Assembly: GCA_029931535.1 (NCBI GenBank)
Contig: JAQPZY010001581.1
Coordinates: 4,200,501-4,264,500, forward strand
Origin: Margaritifera margaritifera
Taxonomy: Eukaryota > Mollusca > Bivalvia > Unionida > Margaritiferidae
Length of the DNA stretch: 64,000 nucleotides
Reading direction: 5' to 3'
Part shown: positions 36,971 through 48,519 of the stretch, piece after piece
How positions within the stretch are numbered: position 1 is the first letter of the stretch
Layout of the letters: each line of letters opens with the position of its first letter
Translations under genes and position numbers: made by a program
Notes under the pieces: model-generated
What the model saw: the letters and a program-made list of their open reading frames with translations, nothing else
Database searches by the model: none
What the model was told of the DNA's origin: nothing

Positions 36971-38120
36971 TTATCGTTTGCTGTATCTATGACGTAGGAT
37001 CTAGATTCTTCTCTTTTTTACTTTCTTTTTTTTTCCATTATCTTCTTTCATTATCGCCATTATACTATATATTTATGAAATTAATTTTGTACATATGTGA
37101 ACCATCTCAAACATTTTGTATTATAAAGTATTCTTTGTGTGGGAAGGCAATAATAAGTTGTTTGCAATAAAAATATGTTTAAACCTTACTCTCGCATATG
37201 GCTCCGTTAGATACGAGCGAATGAAGAAAACAAAAAAAGCCGAGTTGTCCTTGTAACTCCAGAACGAGGCTCTCCCAAAATTTGGAAGAGTAATTTGATA
37301 GGCTAATGAGATGAGGTGACGTGCAACGTAATTGTGATGATGAATTGCATTGACTTTAATTGGCTGATTGAAGCACACCTGCTGCATCGGTGTCTGTATA
37401 AGAAATGATGTTTAGTCATATCCTTTTAAGCTTACAATAGAAGTTTTGGCATGAATAAGCGAAGAAAATATGTCTATATATGTTATGAGAAAGCGAGAAA
37501 AATATTGTGTATTTTCGCTTGAACAAAGTTTGATCAAACGCCTTCCATGAAGCATTTTATTATACACCGATCAATATTTTACCCAAGTACAAGCCGGAAT
37601 ATTATCGTCATTTCCAGGAAGTAGGAAAATGATACAGACGATTTCTGATTCCGTATCACCATACTCTCAAACGAGGCTGGAACTACACGCGCTTGATTCA
37701 TAAAACTGTAATATTCACGCGCATATCAAAATGTAATTCTATTTATGATTTAAGATGAAGTTCGTATTAAAAGATTGAAATGTTAAACAATTTATTTTAT
37801 TTTTCATTTACCTATAGTGATTTTAATAAATGATCTGAAAATGTATAGGGAAATTACAAACATATCATTATGATAGTAATTAGATGTTGATTGCTAGATC
37901 ACGTTTTGCTGGTTCGTGATGATTCGCCACTGTGAGTTGAGATTGTTGGGAAAATTATAAGAAACAATAAAACAATTAAAGGAATTACTATTAATAATAC
38001 TGAAAATATATTAAGTCAATATGCTGATGATACTTAAATATTTGTAGATGGTATTGAAATATCTCTTATAGTTGCACTAGACGTGTTACAAACATTTTAT
38101 GGAATTTAAGGACTAAAAAT

Positions 38121-39449
38121 TAGGGCTGGGACGATACGTGTACGAGGCGATACGATATGTATCGCGACACAGGTGTTACGATACGATACGTATCATGATA
38201 TTTTTTCGTACATTTCAAAGCAAGTGTTGGTCATACAAGCATTTATACTCTTCATGGTATTTTTTGTAAATCTGTGCCATTATATTAAAATGTAAGAATT
38301 ATTGAATAAAGAATAAATACATAAAGTTTTATGTTATTCTTTATTATAAGAAAGAAAATTAAGCAACTTCGAGAGAAAACTTCTTCTATTAAGCCATAGA
38401 CAATTAACTATAGGGGTTTAGACTAATTACTAAAATATCCCCATATCGTTGTGAAACATCTGGCTAATAAAAATGTAAAAAATATCAATAAATACTAATG
38501 CCAAAATGATTCCCCTAGTGAAATCTAGTGGAATTCAATCACTGATTATTGACTAGAAAATGTTGAACACATAACTATTAGCCTAAAAATATCATCAAAT
38601 TTAACTAGCAATGAATCAATGGAATCAAAGAACTGCAACTCAGTCTACAAGTGTTTAACGCAGAGTAAGAATGTTATTATCAGCTTAGCATTTAACTAGT
38701 TCAGACCACTTAGACAAGCCACAACTACATACCCCTGAACTCAGAAGTAGCGCTTACAGAAGTGCATTAAACTATTGACAGAGGCCACGTTTCAGAAGCA
38801 ATGAAAATTCCTGTCTTGCGTGTAATTGCCCGAGCTCGTTTGGAGTTAGCTGAATATTTGTTTTGCCTTCCAAACATTTCAGCAATTTTAACTTTAGGCT
38901 GACCATATCAAACTGCTTTTCTAACTTGTTCAGATTTAATTTCACTCTTTTAACTTTCGAATTGGAAATAGGAGGGTGATGTTGATTAAGATGGGTTCGC
39001 ATATTTGTTGTGTTTCCAGCCTGTTTAAGGACAGCTCTACAGACTTTACATATTGTTTTCGTTTTTTTCTGTATTTCGGACTCCATTCTGCACATATACT
39101 GGGTGCCCGAAATGGTCCCACACGTAAGATTTTGACCCTGTCGTACTGGAAATATCAACACTCTTTCCTTTCTCAGCCATGTTTACTCATCTGCGCATCG
39201 TTGCTTTTGCAAGGCGTTTACTGATTGGTCAATATACACCCGCAAAAGATCAATTCTCCAATCATTTTACGTCTTACTTTACGCTTTGAATACTCTTCGC
39301 AATGGAGGCTAGCTTTGGGATTAGACTCAACTTCCTACCAAACACCTGGTTTTTGACGGAAATCGATACTAGTTTGTACTTATCGATACGCGAATCACCG
39401 GATTTTAAATCGTGATACATCGATGCGGCGATGAATCGTCCCAGCACTC
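38121..39449 (-). mobile_element. hAT deletion derivative, 1,329 bp, perfect 8-bp TSD
   Basis: The plus-strand left end TAGGGCTGGGACGAT and right end ATCGTCCCAGCACTC are inverted repeats with 2 mismatches in 15. The sequence CTAAAAAT flanks both sides (38,113-38,120 and 39,450-39,457), an exact hAT-size target duplication. ACGATACG/ATCGAT words repeat in the subterminal regions as in active hAT ends. The only coding content is the N-terminal BED finger region on the minus strand; the transposase core is missing, so it could move only with help in trans. Confidence 0.92.
38772..39180 (-). pseudogene. BED zinc finger of hAT transposase, frameshifted
   Basis: An ATG at 39,180 opens MAEKGKSVDISSTTGSK and SYVWDHFGHPV, the aromatic start of a BED finger. 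Near an A-tract around 39,070 the frame shifts. The other frame then carries ICKVCRAVLKQAGNTTNMRTHLNQHH, with CX2C and HX4H ligands split across positions 39,055-38,980, followed by a helical LKLLKCLEGK region and a stop. BED fingers bind the transposon ends in ZBED/hAT transposases. The GTG-led frame at 39,161 is not the true start. One slippage at the A-run would explain the break. Confidence 0.8.
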
Positions 39450-40541
39450 CTAAAAATCAATGTAGAAGAGACTAGGGCAATTTGGATTGGGACTTTATCG
39501 AAATAAAATGTAAAATTGTGTCACGAGTTAAATTTAAATTGGGATCAAAGACCGTTTAAAATTTTAGGCGTAATTTTTTGAAGTCTAGTATATGATATTT
39601 GGGATTTAAATTAGCCTGAGATAATGAAGAAGATAGAAGCAACGCTTAATAGCTGGCAAAGGAGAAAAATTACTCTGTATAGAAAACTGGCAATTATTAA
39701 ATCCTTAGTTTTATTTACATTTATACACCATTTCAATCTTTGCCCGATTCACAGAAAAACTTGAACACTTTTAAAAAAAAAAATGTATTTGGAATTGAGG
39801 GCCAGATTGTATTAAAAAGACAGATGATTTCCCAAGATTATCAACATGGAAGTCTGAAGATAGTTAAAATTAAAGATTCTGTTTAAGCATGGAATTATGG
39901 TTGAGAAAAGGTATTAAACATACAAATAAATAGATAGCTTTATCATGTATTGATTTTAAGAAAATATTTACTTTTGGATCACATATTAATCATTTATTAC
40001 TTCACACTCTTACCAAAGAGTCCTGGAAAAATGCACTAGAAGCATGGCAAGAATTTACCCAGAAGGAGAAAACTGATACAATTGACAAGGTGTAATTTTC
40101 ACCAGTATTGTATCATTCATATTATTTTGTACAACTGGTCAGACATGTATACATATTTTGATACGCAGGTGATAAGACTCTTATTGATCAAAGCTTCGCG
40201 TATTGTATATCCTTCTGCTTGTAAAATAAAGAACAAAAAAAAACACACACAAAAAAAAAACAAGACTTCGGTTTCATCAGGTTACTTTGATATGTCACAA
40301 ATATTGTTTTATAATAATAATTTATACACACATTGGCATAAAGGGTTTCCTGATAACCAAAAAATTACACGAAATATAATGATCTGCTTTTTATGTATTT
40401 GTATGCGTCAGTTCGTGTCAGTTTGTATGTCTCTCCATATGTAAAATGTTTCTCTGTCTTCTTATTCTGAAAAAAGTAATGATTCTGAAAAAAGTGATGT
40501 GTCACACATTATGTGTCATCCAGACTAATTCACAACAGGTT

Positions 40542-40544
<3 letters not shown>

Positions 40545-40615
<71 letters not shown>
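40545..40615. repeat. (TA)n microsatellite
   Basis: About 70 bp of TA; 40,086-40,544 to its left holds nothing recognised. Confidence 0.97.
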
Positions 40616-40620
<5 letters not shown>

Positions 40621-40669
40621 CTATAGAGACAGAGAGACAGAGACATACCTAAATGTTTTCAAACAGATT

Positions 40670-40850
40670 GAAGATTGAAGAGTTATAATTCGTTCCTAAA
40701 CAAGAATCGAACATATCGGCAAGCACCAGCGCTTTAATCTGCTTGGACATAAGCTCATTCCCAACAAGAGGCTCAAGGTAGCTGCAATCTCTTACCTGGC
40801 TGACATCTGTCTAATAGCCCAAGGCAGGAACAGTTGGCCTAGAAATCCGG
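40670..40850 (-). repeat. Single tRNA-like SINE arm
   Basis: The reverse complement contains GCCTCTTGTTGGGAATGAGC, ATTAAAGCGCTGG and ATATGTTCGATTCTTG, homologous to the foldback arms at 16.3 and 36.2 kb but without an inverted partner. Confidence 0.6.
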
Positions 40851-41334
40851 GTACTTGTAGAGTCCTTCCTTTTTCACGAGGAGCAACATGCAAGCAAACA
40901 CACACACGGACACATACACACGACAACGCCAAAAAAGTTAAATAAATTGCTTTTACATTATTATTTTTGTGTATTTTAAACAGAGAAGTAAACTGTATAA
41001 CACCAGACTTAATTGACAAATAATAAGTCACCGATTGATTTCATTCAGTAAATGTACTGGAATAATTGACTTGATGTAACATACATACAAACAAGGGACG
41101 TAGAGAGTTGCTAAGATTACATATAATCAAGGTCAATGTCAATGTCAATGAAAAACCCATACTGACTCTCGGGGCTTATTCGTTTAGTCAAATGACCATA
41201 CAGTCATTTTTGTATATCACCTTGGAAACTGTGGTTATACAGGAATAACTCGCCAAGAAATTTAGATTCTGCAACATAGAAGTTGTTGTACGTCCTTCGA
41301 GTTTGAAGATGACCATGACATCACTAACTGGTTT
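40851..41334. other. Intergenic, nothing recognised
   Basis: CA-rich stretch near 40,890-40,920. No gene supported. Confidence 0.4.
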
Positions 41335-41760
41335 GGTTTGGTTTCTGTGAGTACGTGAGTGGCTGATTAGGCCAATTGATGCTCTAAACTGTCTGTGGCA
41401 CACTAGACAGGAGATGCCGCATGGGTTTGCTTGATCAATAGAGGACGTGCTGCAGTTCTGAGATTTACGCTGCCCGCGCTTCTGCAATGCGTATGCAATT
41501 CTCCTCAGTTCAAACTCTGTAGCTCCAGTATGGATGAGACTGCGCATGGTGGAGCGATCCTGTGCGAGATCTTCCCTAGACTCAGGGTCAATGTTGAAGT
41601 GTTTTAAGGATGACTTGAGGGAATCTTTGAAGCGTTTCTTCTGACCACCCTGAGATCGCTTTCCCTCCTTCAGCTCGCCGTAGATCTTCTTTTGTATTCG
41701 CTCTAACATAGACGCAGGTTTCCGGTATATAACGTAGCATGTTTTACTCTGTAAAAAGAA
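41335..41760 (-). pseudogene. LINE C terminus with C2H2 finger
   Basis: Within an open minus-strand frame (41,188-41,817) the segment RIQKKIYGELKEGKRSQGGQ, KKRFKDSLKSSLKHFNIDP and EDLAQDRSTMRSLIHTGATE matches the conserved C-terminal region of endonuclease-reverse transcriptase polyproteins of RTE/craniofacial-type mollusc retrotransposons. It is followed by a C2H2 finger (CLVCHRQFRASIGLISHSRTH, final H omitted). The RT domain is not present upstream, so this is a 3' fragment in the normal manner of truncated LINEs. The frame itself is intact. Expression as a small zinc-finger protein is possible but unsupported. Confidence 0.7.
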
Positions 41761-41824
41761 TCGTAGTTGCCAAATTCGCACTTGAAAATTGCAACCTCCG
41801 GAAAACACAGTCGTCACTACCTAG

Positions 41825-42480
41825 TGTTTATGCCAGGACGCTTTCTGTCAGATTTTGTAAATTCAGTTGAGCGGTTTTTGTGAAGAAATTTTTTAAAGGT
41901 TTTCTAGTTTTAGTAAGAGCGGCCATATTTAATGACGGATCGACATCATTTAAAAATTTTGAAAGCTCTTCATGTCAGGATCCTTTCTATTAAATTTTGT
42001 CAATTTATGTCGGGAGTTTCTTTAAAAGAAATTCTTTAAATGTTTTTTTTTTATTTATTTTTTTGGTGTGTAGCGGTGGCCATATTTGATGGCGGATCGG
42101 CGTGATTTGTACAAATTTGAAAGCCCTTCATGCCAGAATGCTTTGCTAAATTTAGTCAAATTGTGCTGAGCGAATTTTGAGAAAAGTCGTTTCAAGTTTT
42201 AGTTTTTAGTAACGGCGGTCATATCTGAAGGCTGATGGGCATAATTTATAATAGTTGGAAAGACCTTTATGCCTGGATGCTTCATATCAAACTTGGTCAA
42301 ACTATGATGAGTAGTTTATTAAAAAGAAGTCATTTAAATGTTTCATTATTTTTAGTAATGGCAGCCAAATTTGATGGCAGATCGGTATTATTTGTAAAAA
42401 TATGAAAGGTCTTTATGTAAGAATACTGTCTGCCAACTTTGGCTGAAATTGGCTTAGTAACCTTTGAGACGGTGACAATA
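41825..42480 (+). repeat. Tandem repeat, about 145-bp unit, 4-5 copies
   Basis: Units contain GGCGGCCATATTTGATGGCGGATCGGC-type sequence, AATTTGAAAGCCCTTCATG, CCAGGATGCTT and TTGTGCTGAGCGGTTTTTGA, at about 41,920, 42,077, 42,205 and 42,360. Divergence between units is substantial. The array is followed by GACGGACGACGCAAGACCA and AGCTCACTTGGCCC, a familiar ending of mollusc dispersed repeats. Confidence 0.8.
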
Positions 42481-42565
42481 GCAATTGCTGACGGACTCAT
42501 GACGGACGACGCAAGACCATATATACCATAAGCTCACTTGGCCCTATAATTTCGATCAGCCAGAC

Positions 42566-42650
42566 TTCTCGCGTGATTCTCTTAGGTCTGCGCTATACGA
42601 GGGTCTGGTAAAAGTCTAGACAAATGATCGAGGCTTACGGAAAATCTCAT
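42566..42650. mobile_element. MITE fragment, CTCGCGTG terminus
   Basis: TTCTCGCGTGATTCTC then TACGAGGGTCTGGTAAAA match, in reverse orientation, the right end of the element at 24,730-25,130. Only the terminal 80 bp or so is present. Confidence 0.55.
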
Positions 42651-42896
42651 AAAGTCTCTGGTTTGTCATTTTTCTCAATAAAGACTAGAATTACATAAAT
42701 GCACAGTTTTCTTATCTTTGTTTATGTTTTGGATCAACCATATAAAATAGGTATCGATCAAGCAGGTTTTCGCTTCTGTTCGAAAATCCTGCAAATCATC
42801 TGATTGTAACACTAACTCAGTCTGGATATAGCAAGGGCACGCATTAATCACATTTTCAACAATACATTCTGCCACATCTGAAGAACAATTATAAAT

Positions 42897-42975
42897 ATTT
42901 TGGCGAACATAAGTCTCGAACCATCAACCTTTGGTTTTGAAATCCAACTATTATACCACTGAGTTTATTCTGTCA
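42897..42975 (-). tRNA. tRNA-like sequence, degenerate
   Basis: On the minus strand a CTCAGTGGTATAAT A-box-like region is followed at proper distance by a B-box-like GGTTCGAGACT. A 4-bp TTGG/CCAA stem encloses a loop between them. The T stem and acceptor stem do not pair well, so it is probably a tRNA pseudogene or SINE head. Confidence 0.3.
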
Positions 42976-43069
42976 TATACTATTTCTGTAATTTCTAGTC
43001 TATGTGAAGATTGATTTTCTCCGCCTGCGTGGCTGTGCACTATGCTGAATTAATTTTATCAGATATCAA

Positions 43070-43240
43070 CGTGTTGTCTGTCTGTCTGTCTGTTTGTATC
43101 TCAGTATACAACAGTGCTTTCAGCTGTCAATATTTGTCTGGCTGCCTGTTTGTGTTTCAGTATGAAACAATTCTATATTTCAATGTTTTGCTTGTCTGTC
43201 TCTTTGTATTTCAATATAAAACAGTGCTGTATTTTCTCAC
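43070..43240 (+). repeat. Imperfect tandem repeat, about 65-bp unit, three copies
   Basis: Units share TGTCTGTCTGTTTGTATTTCAG, TATAAAACAGTGCT and a following TATTT. ORFs here reading repeated SVCLSVCIS are artefacts. Confidence 0.7.
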
Positions 43241-43318
43241 TACAGTCACGCAATACTTTAACTGGAATATGTATCGCTGGTAGATTCCATAACAGAGACT
43301 AATGCATATAATTCCTAC

Positions 43319-44061
43319 TAGAGCTGGATACTACGACAAATTTTGTAACGCGGTATTTCTGAATATACGCGATATGTACCACGGTTTATCGCAATTATAT
43401 TCGGGGGCAACAATTGATTTTTCTGGGGCAGAGTCCTGAGACTTTCTCCCGCTCTCAAATAGCTAGAAAAAAATATCTTTCTCTGATTCATATAAAAATA
43501 ACACCATATTATATCCATTATATTATTGAAAAAAAAAATTAATTATCTTGAGATAAAAGAAAATAAAATATCTCGGCTCGATAAAATATCATCCCCCTTC
43601 CCCACTCCTTCCCGAAAATTAAATGGTCAGTACCTTATAGATTTGATTTCTTCTTTTTTTCTAATCCGAAATTTTTCCAAAAAGTGGATTTGACCCGAAT
43701 GTCTCTCAAAATATCCCATTCGGCCGCCATATTGGGATACGAGACACGTGTCAAACATGTAACTAAAAGTTCATAAATATATTTATATTTTTAATATTCG
43801 AAATTAATTTGTGACAAATGCAGCTTTTATGTAAAAAAAAAAAAATAAAAAAAAAAAAAAAAAAAAAATTTGGAATTATTTGGTAAAAAAAAAAAGAAAA
43901 CATGCTTTTAATATCATTAAATTCGTAACAAGATTACTCGGGAATGTTCGTAGATTCCTTTCTGACGGAAACTACCGATGCAGTGAAAAAGTGCCGTGAT
44001 ACGTACCGCCAGAAAAAATTACCGTGTTAAACAGCTATATCGGTAATACCGCGCACCTCTA
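43319..44061. mobile_element. hAT-like non-autonomous element, 743 bp
   Basis: Starts TAGAGCTGG with GTAACGCGGTATTTC subterminally and ends ATATCGGTAATACCGCGCACCTCTA, whose complement gives TAGAGGTGCGCGGTATTACC. The flanking octamers ATTCCTAC (43,311-43,318) and ATTCCTAT (44,062-44,069) match at 7 of 8. The interior has long A-tracts (43,831-43,866) and no transposase. Confidence 0.75.
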
Positions 44062-44167
44062 ATTCCTATCCACAGCAAAGTCAAGTATTGATTTTCTGCC
44101 GGGCAATGACTTTGCACACATGGTCCAGTGTTGCATGTACGAGTCTTGCCACAAGGCGGCAACGTAA

Positions 44168-44293
44168 CAGGGCCGACTCAAGGGTTTTTGGCGCCCTTGG
44201 CGAACTATGCAAAAAATTCACTTCCGTCTAATTTGGCGCCCCTTACCGTCTTATTTGGCTCCCCTTAAAGTCTGGCGACCTAGGCCGGCCCTG
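44168..44293. mobile_element. Short MITE with CAGGGCC termini
   Basis: A 126-bp element from CAGGGCCGACTCAAGG to CCTAGGCCGGCCCTG, flanked by exact AACGTAA duplications (44,161-44,167 and 44,294-44,300). The interior holds a repeated TTTGGCGCCCCTTA word. hAT-type by termini; the duplication reads as 7 bp, one short of the usual 8. Confidence 0.8.
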
Positions 44294-44300
44294 AACGTAA

Positions 44301-45349
<1,049 letters not shown>

Positions 45350-45999
45350 CACCATATATACATATAAATGTGTAATCAAAATCTGCAAGGATGTAAAAAT
45401 ACGCATTGGACCTCTCATAATCAAGTCAGCTCCTAAATGAACATTATTTACATCGTTTGTATCTAGTATTCGTCCGTTCCATTTCGATTGATGGTTTTGA
45501 AGCACCACAGTTATACCATTTTATCATCTCCATTTAATTCAGTAGCACGATTAATATCACGCTAGTACGGTAGTATTCAGTATATGAGAGTTCTGGGGCA
45601 CATCTCTAAAAAGCCAATAGTTGAGGATGTGGATTCGCATCCAGTGGTGTTTTTTGGGTTTTAATGCAGTAGAAGTTAGATCGCTTCGTGACCGCATGCA
45701 CATATTAGGGGTATTTCAGTAGTAGTTAATATAGGAAATCAGGATGGAGCAGTAATTTTAATTAATCAGTGAAACATTTTATTTAATTTGTTAAAACTAT
45801 TAAAAATCTAAATAGTAACCCCGTGCTGTCATATATTACTTTCTTAAATTACTAAGTCCATGTGAAATAGAATTTGACGAGGTCTAAAATACGCAATACT
45901 CTTTTGAACACTATTTCTCTACACTGTAACTGTCATCGGGAATCTCTCTAATTCATTGATTTATTATCACATTATATTAATTAGATGTATAAATGTGCT

Positions 46000-46475
46000 T
46001 GAGGGACTCAACTTTTGACGTATTGTAAAGAAGATGTAGTTTTGGCCACAGAATCACGCTGTTGCCTTCCTCTTAGGTAAGAATCAAGCCAAGCAAGCGA
46101 ATTATCACAGATTTTGATTTTTTTATATATATTTATCAATATTTCATGATCTACTAAATCAAACGCTTTTTAAAAATCTAAATAAATTGCTCCGATTATT
46201 TTCCCATCATCTATAGCTGCCAGCCATGTATGAATAAACTTTGTGAGGGCAGTTTGGCATGAATACTTTTCTTTGAAATCTGATTGTAGGTTTATGTCTA
46301 AGATTATGTTTCTTTAAAATCGGCGAAGATAAAGGGCGATGTATTTTCAAAATTGTTAGATAAGGTTGGTATAATCGATATAGGTCGATAATTGTTTGCT
46401 GGCGATCTGTCACTTTGTTTAAAGACTGGGAACACTTTGACTAGTTTCAGATTTGTTGGAAAGATTCCCGTATCA
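46000..46475 (-). pseudogene. CR1/Jockey-like LINE RT palm fragment
   Basis: Minus-strand frames read GIFPTNLKLVKVFPVFKQSD, RSPANNYRPISIIPTLS, SCQTALTKFIHTWLAAIDD, GKIIGAIYLDF-stop-KAFDLVDHE (RT motif A), SLAWLDSYLRGR and VKSxVPQ. These are blocks in correct order for RT fingers and palm. A short deletion and frame change separate the first two blocks from the third. The FADD box is missing because the fragment ends after VPQ. Dead remnant; no zinc finger or endonuclease attached. Confidence 0.85.
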
Positions 46476-46479
46476 ATAC

Positions 46480-47384
46480 TTGTATTTTATCAAGCTAGCA
46501 ATTGAAGGGACAGCAAGGTATTTTATGAATTACGTTCTGGCTCTGGTTACATATAGTTATTTACCAACAGTTTTGCCCATCTTTACCATCTCGTTATTGC
46601 TTGATATAGCCCACAAAGACGAAATGGAAAACAACTTCGTCCAAGTTGTACCATGAAATTTTAATATCATACAATTATGTAACCTTGATGACTGCAATGG
46701 GAGGTTTTATAGACTACATAATTTAAATTTGACCCACGTCATACTTGTTTTTTTTAATTTCATTTAAAAAACTACACCTTTAGGACAAAAGATTTCTCAA
46801 CAATAACATTTTAATAAATAGGCCAGTCCTTCTTCAATGTTGCTAAATGCTTTCTTAGGACGAATGGGATTAATTTTTCAAGTTTGCAAAAATATGTCTG
46901 ATCGAAACACATGTTAAATGACTGATGTAATGTGATATGAATTGTTAAATCACGTGATTGAACCTTTAAGAGCGGATACAATCTCGATGTTATAGTAATT
47001 GTAAATACAGAAAGTTCAATATCACACGTCTAAAACCAGTTGGAACTCGCTGTGAGCTTATTAAAACACAAGTATACTTTTTTGGGAAATGTGTCAAAGT
47101 CGAAAATGTGCTTTCCCATGACTCATCATTTTTATCCCACCCTTTCCGTTTGGAAGGCGCCTAGATCGAGTAAAAATCGGCTATGGTTCACCTCCACATA
47201 TCTATCAAAATAATTTGTTAGTAACTTGCAAAATTCACTTTAGTGTTTTCCAGATACCCTCCAGATTTGCCGAATATTTCTGACTTTGTACGATATGAAC
47301 TTACCGGACAGGTAAGTTATGCGTACTCACTATGTACAAACCGAACTAATTATTTTCAGCCAGTCAACCAGTTATACACACGCA
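46480..47384. other. Intergenic with diverged dispersed-repeat fragment
   Basis: 46,990-47,170 weakly resembles the arms of the 50-52-kb inverted repeat (AATATCACACGTCTAAAACCAGTTG, TTTTTATCCCACCCTTTCCG). Otherwise nothing recognised. Confidence 0.4.
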
Positions 47385-47509
47385 AGCATGCATGCATGCA
47401 TGCATACATACATACATGCATACATACATACATACATACATACATACATACATACATACATACATACATACATACATACATACATACATACATACATACA
47501 TACATACAG
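47385..47509. repeat. (CATA)n tetranucleotide microsatellite
   Basis: GCAT repeats pass into about 26 CATA repeats, ending 11 bp before the SINE target duplication. ORFs in all frames are artefacts. Confidence 0.97.
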
Positions 47510-47531
47510 TATTCTCTGCTTGTCCGGATGA

Positions 47532-47779
47532 AGGGGCCGCGGGTGGCCGAGTGGTCTATGGCGCTTACCTTTAGAGATCCCTCATACATCTCTCCTCTGT
47601 CCGCGTGAGTTCGAGTCTCAACTCGACCATAGTGTATATGTGAGAAAGCTTGTCAGTAGCTTCCCGTGGGTCGATAGTTCTTTCCAGGGTCTTCTCGGGC
47701 TCTTCCTCCACCATATATACTGACCGCCATGTATAATATCATGTGCTGAAAAATGGCGTTAAAACCCACAACAGAATTA
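47532..47779 (+). mobile_element. tRNA-derived SINE, full length, with 12-bp TSD
   Basis: The head has A box TGGCCGAGTGGTCTATGGCG and B box GAGTTCGAGTCTC with Leu/Ser tRNA-like spacing. The body has GGTCTTCTCGGGCTCTTCCTCCACC, resembling the conserved core of bivalve SINEs (Meta-domain type, by memory only). The 3' end is AATGGCGTTAAAACCCACA. Target duplications TTGTCCGGATGA (47,520-47,531) and TTGTCCGGGTGA (47,780-47,791) match at 11 of 12. The head could serve as an internal pol III promoter. Confidence 0.85.
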
Positions 47780-47906
47780 TTGTCCGGGTGAGAATGAAAT
47801 AAAATTAAGGCCACGGCATTTTTTGTTCGGTTCAAAAGTTGGAAATGCTCACTGATTTAAAGACTTTTGCTGATTAAATTGAGTAAATGTACTGAACAAA
47901 ATTTAC

Positions 47907-47910
<4 letters not shown>

Positions 47911-47938
<28 letters not shown>

Positions 47939-47998
47939 CATACATACATACATACATACATACATACATACATACATACATACATACATACATACATT
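47911..47998. repeat. (CATA)n microsatellite
   Basis: About 22 CATA repeats, the second such array within 500 bp, on the other side of the SINE. Confidence 0.97.
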
Positions 47999-48434
47999 CA
48001 GAGTTGCTACATTGCTAAGATTACATGTTATTCGGTGAAGGTCACAGTTTAAAATACGATAAACCCATTCTGGCACATGAAGTTTATTTTTGTTGCTGTC
48101 AAGTGTACTTTATCTGAATTGGATCGAGATAAAATCTAAAAAAATATTTTTTTTTTATCTTCAACAAAGGTAAAGATACTCAATGTCGAAGTCAAGCTTA
48201 ACCCTGGTGATAAATCGCATATTATATATTCATTGACTTTGGAACGCTTTCAGTGACTAATCAAGCGATACAATCTGTGTCATTGACGTCAGAAGTTGTC
48301 ACATAAAAGTGTGAGCTATTCAATTTTGCGAAAATTCAGAATTGAAAAAAAAGTATGTTACATTCGGGCTGCCAAACATCAGACAAAAAGTATGGAAAGG
48401 AGCAATACCGAATACATTAGTTACATTATTTGTC

Positions 48435-48438
<4 letters not shown>

Positions 48439-48515
<77 letters not shown>
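48439..48515. repeat. (TC)n microsatellite
   Basis: About 38 TC repeats. Confidence 0.97.

Positions 48516-48519
<4 letters not shown>

Larger units (their letters stand above)
36068..37908 (+). repeat. Direct repeat D, copy 2
   Basis: Full-length paralogue of 16,110-18,005 with the same order of foldback, LINE tail and MITE-like segment. It ends at GATTGCTAGATCACG, abutting the LINE RT fragment. Confidence 0.85.
37945..40085 (+). pseudogene. Tx1/L1-like LINE RT fragment, split by a hAT element
   Basis: The left piece reads VGKIIRNNKTIKGITINN and ILSQYADDT, the RT catalytic YADD box, then GLKI where a hAT element interrupts. The right piece resumes NVEETRAIWIGTLSK, FKILGVIF, IEATLNSWQRRKITLYRK and LAIIKSLVLFTFIHHF, the thumb and connection region of this clade. 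Many stops and shifts show that it was dead long ago. The reading frame joins if the hAT element and one copy of its 8-bp target duplication are ignored. It lacks an endonuclease; a separate EN fragment is at 19,283. Confidence 0.85.

Noticed and set aside
47243..47608. 121-codon ORF around the CATA array
   Set aside because: Mostly Tyr-Ile-His-Thr repeats from the microsatellite plus SINE sequence.
47540..47625. Functional tRNA gene in the SINE head
   Set aside because: Boxes are present but the acceptor and anticodon stems do not form well, and the sequence continues into a SINE body with target duplications.
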